Shown piece after piece: positions 24,983 through 32,539 of a stretch of DNA of 64,000 nt. How positions within the stretch are numbered: position 1 is the first letter of the stretch; every line of letters begins with the position of its first letter. The translations under genes were made by a program, and so were the position numbers. Source of the DNA: Tahibacter soli (GTDB taxonomy: Bacteria > Pseudomonadota > Gammaproteobacteria > Xanthomonadales > Rhodanobacteraceae); NCBI RefSeq assembly GCF_025717065.2, contig NZ_JAOVZO020000018.1, positions 372,001 to 436,000 on the forward strand, given 5' to 3'. The notes under the pieces are model-generated. The model did not search any database, was not told the origin of the DNA, and worked only from the letters and a program-made list of their open reading frames with translations.

Positions 24983-25353
24983 CCATCATTGCGAGGCCGA
25001 ACGAACACAGAAGGTGACGTGCAGGCGCGATTGCGCACGTACAGTCATGTAGCATGAAGAATAGCGCGAAGCCAATCAATGACTTGCGCTAAGTGTGCCG
25101 CCGAAGTGTGCCAGCGCGTACGCGTCATGACCCCTCCCCCTGCCACACAGGATCGAACGGGGGCCGCGTGGGACAACGCGCCGAACACAGTAAGTGAAAG
25201 GGTTGCCGAATTTTTGCAGCAAAAATTAGTCCGAGTCGTGATCCCTTGCCGGTTAACTTTGCGAATAGCGAATGCTGCCATGAGAATGGAGAGGCATGCC
25301 TACGAGCGGCAAAAAACAAAGTCACCTAGATACCCAACGATCGCGATATCAAT
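24983..25353. other. intergenic region of lower GC
   Basis: 371 bases. It contains a perfect 19-base palindrome at 25209-25227 (AATTTTTGC, A, GCAAAAATT) and two copies of AAGTGTGCC 14-15 bases apart near 25090-25110. No gene is credible. The AT content is clearly higher than in most of the window and continues into the next two genes. Confidence 0.45.
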
Positions 25354-26319
25354 ATGTTGAGACGTGCAGCTCTTGTTCTTCTGGCCGTCGCCGCAGTTGC
25401 GATCGGCGGCTGGTACTTTTGGCTATCTCGTGAGAAACCCGTTCGATCGGGCATCGGCGAAACCACAACGACCGCAGCCCCTCCAGTTAAAGTCATTCCG
25501 TCACCTGTGGAAGCACACTCTGCGCCCGACAGTCAAAGTGCCGAGCATCCTTCGCTGCCTTCCGGGATCAGTCCGGCACCCGTTTCGCCGTTAGCACTAG
25601 CGTTCGAATCATCCAGCAATCTCGCGCAGCTCGTACTTGAACTGTCGCCCCGTGCAGCCGCCGGCGACGCACAGGCGGCGCGAGTCATCGCGCAAGCACT
25701 GGATGAGTGCGCAACCCTTAGCGTCAGGCGCGGCGGTACCGAAGGTCTTGACAAGTTTGCCGAGGCAATGCCGCCAAACCGACGGAACGTTGCGCTCGCG
25801 CACATAGCTCAATACCGGGAACGGTGCGCCGAACTGGCAAAAGCAGAAAAGATGACGCCGGAACGACTGCGCGAGGCATCGCACGCCGGTTCGCTTGGCA
25901 ATGATCTTGTCGATCAAGCTCAACGTGTCGTGGAGTCGTCAACGACCATGAGCGAAGCAGAGGTCAAGGACACCCTGCGTCGAATCGTGCAGTCTCGTGA
26001 TGCACGGGCTATAGCAATCATGGCCGATGCAATGGGACAGAATCCCGATGATCGGGAAATCTTCGGCACTAAAGCTGGCACGCACATATACGCCATGGCG
26101 TGGAAGCTGGTTGCGTGCGATCTCGGCATGTCTTGTGGACCATCGAGCGCGCTGGTACGTCAGGGATGCGTGGTCTACGCAAGATGCATACCCGGTGATT
26201 ACAGGGAGATCGTGCGGTTCTACCTTCTAACGCCCTCGGATTACGAGCTGACACTGGGAGTAGAGCGGGAGATTCTGCAAGACATTGCAGATGGAGGGAT
26301 CGACAGGCTTTTTCCATGA
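25354..26319 (+). CDS. exported protein with helical repeats, unknown function
   Basis: 321 aa. Starts with a signal peptide or anchor (LRRAALVLLAVAAVAIGGWYFWL), then a Pro/Ser-rich linker of ~50 residues and a helical domain with paired Cys (DECATLSVRR, RERCAELAKAE, ACDLGMSCG, VYARCIPGD) compatible with disulfides outside the cytoplasm. Codon use is less GC-biased than in the flanking genes. A close downstream gene (24-base gap) is also exported, so they may form a unit. Not recognised. Confidence 0.75.
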   Translation: MLRRAALVLLAVAAVAIGGWYFWLSREKPVRSGIGETTTTAAPPVKVIPSPVEAHSAPDSQSAEHPSLPSGISPAPVSPLALAFESSSNLAQLVLELSPRAAAGDAQAARVIAQALDECATLSVRRGGTEGLDKFAEAMPPNRRNVALAHIAQYRERCAELAKAEKMTPERLREASHAGSLGNDLVDQAQRVVESSTTMSEAEVKDTLRRIVQSRDARAIAIMADAMGQNPDDREIFGTKAGTHIYAMAWKLVACDLGMSCGPSSALVRQGCVVYARCIPGDYREIVRFYLLTPSDYELTLGVEREILQDIADGGIDRLFP

Positions 26320-26343
26320 GTGCGTGACAATAGGGAGCTTGTC

Positions 26344-26856
26344 ATGCAAACAAGTAAGAAAGCGGTTTTTGTTTATGCGCTTTTTACCGCCGTAGCTAGT
26401 CCTATGGCTTTGGCTCAGTTGAACTGCGGTGGGCCGACACTTAATACGAACCAGCCGCCATATAGCCAGCTCGAAACTGTTAGGAATTCCTTTGTAACAA
26501 TCGAAGACGAAGAAGCTGTTCGATCAGGGCTGATTACTGCTCTCGTTGGCGCGTACCGGAGTATTCCAGGCAATGGAACGTTTAGCCTACCTCCAGGCTC
26601 TCCCGTTCGAGTTGTGTACGAGGATCGATCAAAGGAATGCGGCATCGTCATTTCTCAGACCGGATCGATGAGTGCGGTTCCGGTTCCAGGCTCACGCCGC
26701 GAAGCACCGGGTGGAGGCGCCGGAGGGGGTGAGAATACCAATATGTACATTCGGCAGTTCCAGAGAAATGGAGTCAACGGCTTCTACCAAGTCTGCTATG
26801 ACTACTACAGCAACGGCGAGTTGACCGAAACCCAGTGCTCTGTGCAAACGTGGTGA
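26344..26856 (+). CDS. small exported protein of unknown function
   Basis: 170 aa. GGGAG lies 7 bases upstream of the ATG at 26344. Signal peptide to PMALAQ, then a mature domain with four Cys (QLNCGG, KECGIV, QVCYDYY, TQCSVQ) probably forming two disulfides. A glycine-rich loop (GGGAGGGENTN) sits in the middle. The gene is among the most AT-rich in the window. It shares its transcript with the preceding exported protein by position. Family not recognised. Confidence 0.75.
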   Translation: MQTSKKAVFVYALFTAVASPMALAQLNCGGPTLNTNQPPYSQLETVRNSFVTIEDEEAVRSGLITALVGAYRSIPGNGTFSLPPGSPVRVVYEDRSKECGIVISQTGSMSAVPVPGSRREAPGGGAGGGENTNMYIRQFQRNGVNGFYQVCYDYYSNGELTETQCSVQTW

Positions 26857-26930
26857 TGGCCATAAACGTCGATGCGGAACATTTGCGGCAAGAGAAGCAC
26901 GCGTGTCGCCTGCTCGCTGATCAGCCAGTC

Positions 26931-27653
26931 CTAGAGGAACGAGGATTCGTGGATCAACCCCAGGCTTCCCGAGCGCGCTCGCGGTGCCGGCGCGCGCAGT
27001 CCCGGTACCCGTACCGCCTCACGCTCCGCTCCGCGCAAAAACTGAATCGCCTTGATCGACTGCACGCGCACGACGAGATCGACGACGTCGTCGGTCTTGA
27101 GCGCGAGCACCGCGCTCCTGGCGAGCCGGCTCTCGATCGTGAGGCCGAACGGCACCGCGTACGCGAAGTCGCCGGTCTCCTCGCTCTGCACGACGATGCT
27201 GACGTTGTAGTTCCACACGCAGCGGCCCGCCGGTGCCGGCGCGAAATGCAGCCACGCGTCGCCCTGCTGCGCGGCGAGTCCGACGAACGCACCGGCGACG
27301 GCGGTGCGCAGCTGGTCGATATCGCGATGGTGCAGCGGCACGTCGATCGTCGAACGCACGATGCGCAGCACCGCGTCGATCGTCGCGTACAGCGGTTCGC
27401 CGTCGAACGCGAACGTCTGGTCGATCTTGCGCGCCAGCGCCATGTCGAACGACGCGGCGACGAGTTCGATCGCGCGGCCGAGGTCGAACGCGATGCGGTT
27501 GGCCGGCGTCGCGACGACGGCGCGCTGGAAGAATTCGGTCAGCTGCATCGCCTGGCGCGCGGCGGCGGGATCGGTCAGGACATAGGTTTCGGCGAACGCG
27601 ATCGGCGCCTCGGCGACGCCCGGCGACAGTTTCGCGGCGGTAGCAACGAACAT
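26931..27653 (-). CDS. unknown protein, family member P3 of the STAND-linked cluster
   Basis: 240 aa; GAGGA precedes the ATG at 27653. No signal peptide. Shares with P1 the order FAETYVLTDPAAARQA, then AGAFVGLAAQQGDAWLHFA, then a beta-rich C-terminal half (SIVVQSEETGDFAYAVPFGL). Probably the second gene of a minus-strand unit headed by the 88 aa gene at 27983. The C-terminal ~30 residues after FLRG are basic and proline-rich and may be an extension. Role unknown. Confidence 0.7.
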   Translation of the reverse strand: MFVATAAKLSPGVAEAPIAFAETYVLTDPAAARQAMQLTEFFQRAVVATPANRIAFDLGRAIELVAASFDMALARKIDQTFAFDGEPLYATIDAVLRIVRSTIDVPLHHRDIDQLRTAVAGAFVGLAAQQGDAWLHFAPAPAGRCVWNYNVSIVVQSEETGDFAYAVPFGLTIESRLARSAVLALKTDDVVDLVVRVQSIKAIQFLRGAEREAVRVPGLRAPAPRARSGSLGLIHESSFL

Positions 27654-27716
27654 GGCGGAATCCTCTGCGTGGGGCCGGATCGCCGCCGCATCGCGGCGCG
27701 CTCCGGCGAGGGCGGA

Positions 27717-27983
27717 TTACTGCACGAACTGCGCGGCGCCGGTCGCGGGATCCAGACCGCCGTAGCGCATCAGCATTTCGGTGCCGCCGCCGAGATGGAC
27801 GACGTATTCGAGGCCGACCTGGGGTCCGCCGTGGATCGTTTCGGGGCAATACGCATCGAGGCGCGGATTGCCGGCGACGCGCTGCCATTCGCCATGGGCG
27901 GCCAGCAGCACGACGTATTCCGGCATCGTGCGGTCGCCGACGAGGATGTTCAGTACCGGTATGGCGGTGCTCGACGAGTCCAT
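27717..27983 (-). CDS. 88-residue unknown protein beside P3
   Basis: 88 aa with AGGAAAG upstream of the ATG. It is compact with probable beta strands (VLNILVGD, EYVVLLAAHGEW, LEYVVHLGGGTEMLMRYGG) and no membrane segment. Not recognised. It lies 63 bases upstream of P3 in the same direction and 205 bases from the direct-repeat site at 28188, so both are likely controlled together. Confidence 0.65.
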   Translation of the reverse strand: MDSSSTAIPVLNILVGDRTMPEYVVLLAAHGEWQRVAGNPRLDAYCPETIHGGPQVGLEYVVHLGGGTEMLMRYGGLDPATGAAQFVQ

Positions 27984-28187
27984 GGCGCCTTTCCTTGGGT
28001 AGCGGCCGGTCGACGACGCCGGCCGGTGTGGCGGCGATGCGCTGACCGACGGCGGTCCCGGGTCGGAACCGGGGCCGCCGCCGGCAGCGTCTCGTTCCGC
28101 ATCGCAGGCGCGGGTTCCTGCGGTGCGGTGCCGACGTCCTCTATTCCGTCGGCGGGATCAAGACTGCGCCCGTGCCGCCGACACGCG

Positions 28188-28206
28188 CCTTACGGAAACC
28201 TTACGG
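28188..28206 (+). promoter_or_regulatory. direct-repeat operator, copy 2 (11-base period)
   Basis: CCTTACGG, AAA, CCTTACGG: perfect half-site repeat with an 11-base period, 205 bases upstream of the 88 aa gene. Same sequence logic as the copies at 23928 and 28439. Confidence 0.68.
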
Positions 28207-28438
28207 TTTGATATTCATCGAAAAAGCGCCGGTACCGGCGCATCGCGAAACCGTCATGTGGCAATGCGCGGCGGGTGGCGCGCGCGCAAAGAAAAACACC
28301 GCCGACGAGCGCTCCGGGTCGGAACCGGAACGAACGCCGGCGGTGCCGGCCGCAACGACGGCGCGGGTTCCGTCGTTGCGGTACCAAGGGCCTGCGGCCC
28401 CCGGTGTCGAGATACTGCGCCGGCGGTGCCGATGCGTG

Positions 28439-28457
28439 CCTTACGGAAACCTTACGA
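28439..28457 (+). promoter_or_regulatory. direct-repeat operator, copy 3 (11-base period)
   Basis: CCTTACGG, AAA, CCTTACGA: third copy, 339 bases before the STAND gene start, within the second arm of the duplicated region. Confidence 0.66.
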
Positions 28458-28795
28458 TCGCGTTTGCGGCAAAAAACGGCGTCTCCCTGCGGCTGTACGC
28501 GACCTCGCCTCGACGGCGCGCACCGCCGCGACGCTGCGAACGGTCGTTCGAAACGGTCTGCGATGACGGCGGGACGATCCCCCGACGAACGCACGAGACC
28601 GGGGAGCGGGACCGTTCGACGAGCGGACCCGCAGGCGACGCTACGCCGGCGCGCACCGACCGAGCGCGGGGTCGCGTCGCCCGGTTGCAACGGCGTGGAC
28701 AAATACAACTCGACAGTTCGCCACAGAAGCTTTCGTGGTTTTTTTCCGCGCCTCCCTCTGCTATACGATGCGCTTGCGCACAGCCTAGCTTCCCG

Positions 28796-31700
28796 ATGAC
28801 TTCCAGCGGTAACTCCATCGCTTCTCGATTCCGACTGGGCGACTGGCTCGTCGTGCCGGACGAGTGCGCGCTCGAAGGACCGGCCGGCAAGACCACGATC
28901 GAGCCGAAGCTCATGACCGTACTGGTCACGTTGTGCGAGCGCGCCGACGAGACGATCAGCGCCGAGCAGCTCCTGATCGAATGCTGGCGCGGCACGTTCT
29001 ACGGCGACAACCCGGTGCACAAGTCGATCGCGCAGCTGCGCCGCGCGCTCGGCGACAGCGCGACCGAGCCGCGCTACATCGCGACGATCAGAAAGCGCGG
29101 CTACCGCATCGTCGCGCCCGTGACGTTCCCCGAACGCTACAGCGCGAACGTCGCCGCGCTCCCGCGCTGGACGACCGGCAGTCCCTACGTCGGCCTCGGC
29201 GCCTTCGACGCCGGCCACGCGCAGGTGTTCTTCGGCCGCAGCCGCGCGCAGGCGTGGGTGCTCGGCCGCCTGCGCGAGCGCGTCGACGAGGGCTGCGGCT
29301 TCGTGCTCGTGCTGGCTCCGAGCGGCAGCGGCAAGAGTTCGCTCGTGCGCGCCGGCGTGCTGCCGCTGCTGACGCAGCCGGGCGGCTTCGACGGCTGCAC
29401 CGCACTCGCGGTGAGCGAAGTCGACGCGATGCGCGTCGGCAACGACGCGTACGGTGCACTGGCCGACGCGATGCTCGGCTGGCAGGTCGACGACGAGGCG
29501 CTGTTCCTTCCCGGCGAGCGCGCGTTCCTCGTCGACTCGCTCGCCGGCGACAGGGCGCTCGTCGTCGCGACGATCGAGGAGCGGCTCTCGCGTCGTCGTC
29601 CGCGGCGCGACGGCGACGGCCATCGCGTGCTCGTGATCGTCGTCGACCAGCTCGAACGCGTGTTCGCGTCGGGCACCGCGCCGCTGGCCGAACTCGACCG
29701 CCTGTTCGCCGCGCTGCGCGATCTTCTGGCCGGACAGCGCGTGGCCGCGTTCGCGCTGTGCCGCAACGATTTCTATCCGCGCGTGGCCGAAGTGCCGGCG
29801 CTGGTCGAACTCAAATCCGACAACGGCGTGTTCGACCTGCCGCTGCTCGCCGCCGGCGAACTCGCGCAGATCATCCGCGCGCCGGCGCTCGCGGCCGGCC
29901 TGCGCTTCGAGCACGACGAATCGACCTCGCTGCGCCTGGACGACGTGCTGCGCGACGACGCCGTGCGCCAGCCGCAGTCGCTGCCGCTCTTGCAGCACGC
30001 GCTGCTCGAAATCTATCAGCGCCGCAGCGTGTCGGGCGTGCTGAGCTTCGAGGCGTACCGCGCGATCGGCGGGCTCGAAGGCGCGCTCGCGCAGCGCGCC
30101 GAGATGATCTTCAACGGCCTGCCCGCGTCGGCGCAGCGGCGCCTGCCGGAGCTGTTGCGCACGATGGTCGCGCTGGGGCCGGACGAAGGACTGCCGGTCG
30201 GCCGCCGCGTCGCCTGGGCCGACGTCGCCGACGCCGACACGCGCGCGCTCGCGCAGGGCTTCGTCGAACAGCGGCTGTTCGTATCCGACCTCACCGGCGG
30301 TGTGCCGGGCTTCGCCGCCGCGCACGAATCGCTGTTTCGCAACTGGCCGCGCGCGCGCGACTGGGTCGCCGAGAACCGGCGCCTGCTGCTGGCGCGCTCG
30401 CGCGTGTCGGCCGCGTACCGGCGCTGGCACAGCGAAGGCCGGCGCCGCGATTTTCTGCTGCCGCCCGGCACGCAGCTCGACGATGCGCGCGCGCTGATCG
30501 GCGACCGCCACGTCGCGCTCGACGCCGACGTGCGCCGCTACGTCGACGAATCGATCGCGCGCTGGCGCCGCCAGCGGCGCGTGCGCTACGCCGCGGTCGT
30601 CGCGGTGCTCGTGCTCGGCCTCGCCGCGGGCACGGCCGGCGTGATCGCCGCGCTGGCGCGCGCCGAAGCCGATCAGCGCCGCGTACAGGCCGAAGGCCTC
30701 GTCGGCTTCATGCTCGGCGAACTGACCGAGCGCCTGCGCGGCCTCGGCAAGCTCGACGTGCTCGACTCGGTCGGCAACGAAGCGATGCGCTATCTCGTGT
30801 CGCTGCCGCAGGACGACGGCAACGCGACGACGCAGCTGCTGCGCATTCGCGCGTCGCGGCAGATCGGCGAGATTCGCCTGTCGCGCGCCGAGCCGACCGC
30901 CGCCGACGCGTTCGCGCATGCGCGCGACCTCGCCGAAAGTCTCGCCGCGCGCGAGCCCGACAACGCCGACGCGTGGCTCGAACTCGGCAACGCGGCGTTC
31001 TGGCTAGGGCAGATTCCGTTCCAGAAGAACGACTACGCGGCGACGGCGCAGCACTGGCAGCGCTATCTCGACGCGGCGCGGCGCCTCGTCGCGCTCAAGC
31101 CCGACGACGCGAAGGCGCGGCTCGAGCTGTCGTATGCGCAGAACAATCTCGCGACGCTCGACTACCGCACGAGCCGCATGGCGTCGGCGCGGGAGCGCTT
31201 CGACGAGTCGGCGCAGCTCAAGCGCCGCGTGCTCGCCTCGACGCCCGACGACGCCGTCGTCGCCGATCTCGCCGACACGCTGACCTGGATCGGCCGCGTC
31301 GACGAAGCCGAGACCGCGCTCGAAACGGCCGAGAAGCACTACCAGGAAGCGCTCGATGCGCTTTCGTCGCTGCGTGCGCGGCAGCCGGACGACCTGCGCT
31401 GGCGCTATCGCGAATCGATCGCGCGCATGCACGTCGCGCGGCTCGCGCTGATGCGCGGCGACCTCGCCGGCTCGATCGACGGCTACTCGCGGGCACGCGA
31501 GGTTCTGATCGAACTGTCGCGGTCCGATCCGAGCAACGCGGTGTGGTCGCACGCCGGCGCGCTCGCCGCGGTCAACGCGGCAACCGCGAAGGAGCTCGCC
31601 GGCGACCGCGGCGCGGCCGAAGCGCTCACGCGCGAGGCGCTGGCGGAAATCGGCGCCGTCATCGAACGCGGCTCGCGCTCGACCGACTACCTGCGCCTGC

Positions 31701-32113
31701 GCCAGATGGCCGCGTTCCGCATCGCGCAGATCCGGCGCGCGGCCGGCGCGGCCAAGGCCGACGAAGAATTCGACGCGCTCGTCGACACGTTGACCACCGA
31801 GGCCGCGAGCGCATCGCCGCAGACGACGGCGGCGCTCGCGAACGTGCTGACCTCGCGCGCCGAGTACGCCGCGCACGCCGGCAAGGCACAGATCGTGCAA
31901 CAGGATTCGCAAAGGGCGATCGACCTCCTGGCGCCGGTGGCCGCCAGCAACGAGGCCGTCGTACTCGATGCACGCATGCGAGCGTTGAGCCTGCTCGGAC
32001 GCAACAACGAGGCTCGCACGCTCGCGGTTCGACTCGAAGCCGCGGGGTTTCGACATCCGGATCACATCCGGTTTCTTACCGACCACCCACTTGGAGCATC
32101 CGAACATGACTGA
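28796..32113 (+). CDS. winged-helix, STAND ATPase and TPR regulator
   Basis: 1105 aa. Residues ~10-108 are an OmpR/CadC-type winged helix (FRLGDWLVVPDE ... KSIAQLRRALGD ... RKRGYRIVAPV). Residues ~130-560 are a novel-STAND NTPase: the family entry motif YVGLGAFDAGHAQVFFGR, Walker A PSGSGKSS at 175-182 and Walker B VLVIVVDQLERVF near 277. A membrane-spanning helix (~595-620) separates this from a C-terminal TPR region. STAND proteins are signal-triggered switches; here the output is DNA binding, the TPR part would be the sensor on the far side of the membrane. The preferred ATG at 28796 begins the winged helix. Overlaps the next gene by 8 bases. Likely binds the 11-base direct repeats nearby (inference). 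Confidence 0.9.
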   Translation: MTSSGNSIASRFRLGDWLVVPDECALEGPAGKTTIEPKLMTVLVTLCERADETISAEQLLIECWRGTFYGDNPVHKSIAQLRRALGDSATEPRYIATIRKRGYRIVAPVTFPERYSANVAALPRWTTGSPYVGLGAFDAGHAQVFFGRSRAQAWVLGRLRERVDEGCGFVLVLAPSGSGKSSLVRAGVLPLLTQPGGFDGCTALAVSEVDAMRVGNDAYGALADAMLGWQVDDEALFLPGERAFLVDSLAGDRALVVATIEERLSRRRPRRDGDGHRVLVIVVDQLERVFASGTAPLAELDRLFAALRDLLAGQRVAAFALCRNDFYPRVAEVPALVELKSDNGVFDLPLLAAGELAQIIRAPALAAGLRFEHDESTSLRLDDVLRDDAVRQPQSLPLLQHALLEIYQRRSVSGVLSFEAYRAIGGLEGALAQRAEMIFNGLPASAQRRLPELLRTMVALGPDEGLPVGRRVAWADVADADTRALAQGFVEQRLFVSDLTGGVPGFAAAHESLFRNWPRARDWVAENRRLLLARSRVSAAYRRWHSEGRRRDFLLPPGTQLDDARALIGDRHVALDADVRRYVDESIARWRRQRRVRYAAVVAVLVLGLAAGTAGVIAALARAEADQRRVQAEGLVGFMLGELTERLRGLGKLDVLDSVGNEAMRYLVSLPQDDGNATTQLLRIRASRQIGEIRLSRAEPTAADAFAHARDLAESLAAREPDNADAWLELGNAAFWLGQIPFQKNDYAATAQHWQRYLDAARRLVALKPDDAKARLELSYAQNNLATLDYRTSRMASARERFDESAQLKRRVLASTPDDAVVADLADTLTWIGRVDEAETALETAEKHYQEALDALSSLRARQPDDLRWRYRESIARMHVARLALMRGDLAGSIDGYSRAREVLIELSRSDPSNAVWSHAGALAAVNAATAKELAGDRGAAEALTREALAEIGAVIERGSRSTDYLRLRQMAAFRIAQIRRAAGAAKADEEFDALVDTLTTEAASASPQTTAALANVLTSRAEYAAHAGKAQIVQQDSQRAIDLLAPVAASNEAVVLDARMRALSLLGRNNEARTLAVRLEAAGFRHPDHIRFLTDHPLGASEHD

Positions 32114-32480
32114 CAAAGATCTGCCGACGATGACGATCACGCTCAACATCGCGCGCGTCGACTCGGGCGGCAACGCAGGCCAGGGCAAGTATTTCTATTC
32201 GTACAGCACGGACCCGATCATCGTGACGACCGCGACGATGATGGTGTTCGAGCTCGGCACCGACACGCCGATTTCGATCAATATCACCGGCGTCTCCACG
32301 AGCGACGCCATCGGACAGCTCGAACCGCAGCCGATCGAGCCGGGCAGCCGTGCGATCTACATCTACAACAAGGGCTCGGCGCCGTACCTCATGCAGCTGG
32401 CGATCGTCGCCTACGACTCGAAGTTCAGCACGTCGTTCGTCTGCGATCCGCAGGTGATCAACACCCCCGATCCGACCTGA
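32106..32480 (+). CDS. 124-residue beta-rich protein overlapping the STAND gene
   Basis: 124 aa; its ATG lies inside the last codons of the STAND gene (8-base overlap), so it is translationally coupled. No signal peptide or membrane helix. It is Thr-rich with alternating strand pattern (TITLNIARVD, KYFYSYSTDP, TTATMMVFELG, RAIYIYNKGS), suggesting a small beta sandwich. One Cys near the end. Not recognised with confidence. Its fixed coupling to a STAND regulator suggests that it is a partner, ligand or target. Confidence 0.75.
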   Translation: MTDKDLPTMTITLNIARVDSGGNAGQGKYFYSYSTDPIIVTTATMMVFELGTDTPISINITGVSTSDAIGQLEPQPIEPGSRAIYIYNKGSAPYLMQLAIVAYDSKFSTSFVCDPQVINTPDPT

Positions 32481-32539
32481 CGCGACGCGGCGCCGCCGCG
32501 CCTGCGCGTCGCGGCGCCTGCCGGCGACATCGCACGACG

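Larger units (their letters stand above)
27984..28795. other. long regulatory region with a ~150-base duplication
   Basis: 812 bases between the 88 aa gene and the STAND gene. Bases 28054-28206 and 28308-28457 are imperfect copies with the same ordered anchors: CGGGTCGGAACCGG, GGCGCGGGTTCC, TGCGGT, ACTGCGCC, GTGCCG and CCTTACGGAAACCTTACG. A -10-like TATACG at 28762-28767 precedes the STAND start. No protein-coding frame is credible. Confidence 0.6.

Noticed and set aside
25209..25227. Palindrome read as a transcription terminator
   Set aside because: It is AT-rich with a one-base centre and is followed by no T-run on either strand; operator or chance palindrome is more likely.
28190..30919. 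909-codon open frame opposite the STAND gene
   Set aside because: Low-complexity Arg/Ala/Gln sequence antisense to a well-supported wHTH-STAND gene and its regulatory region.
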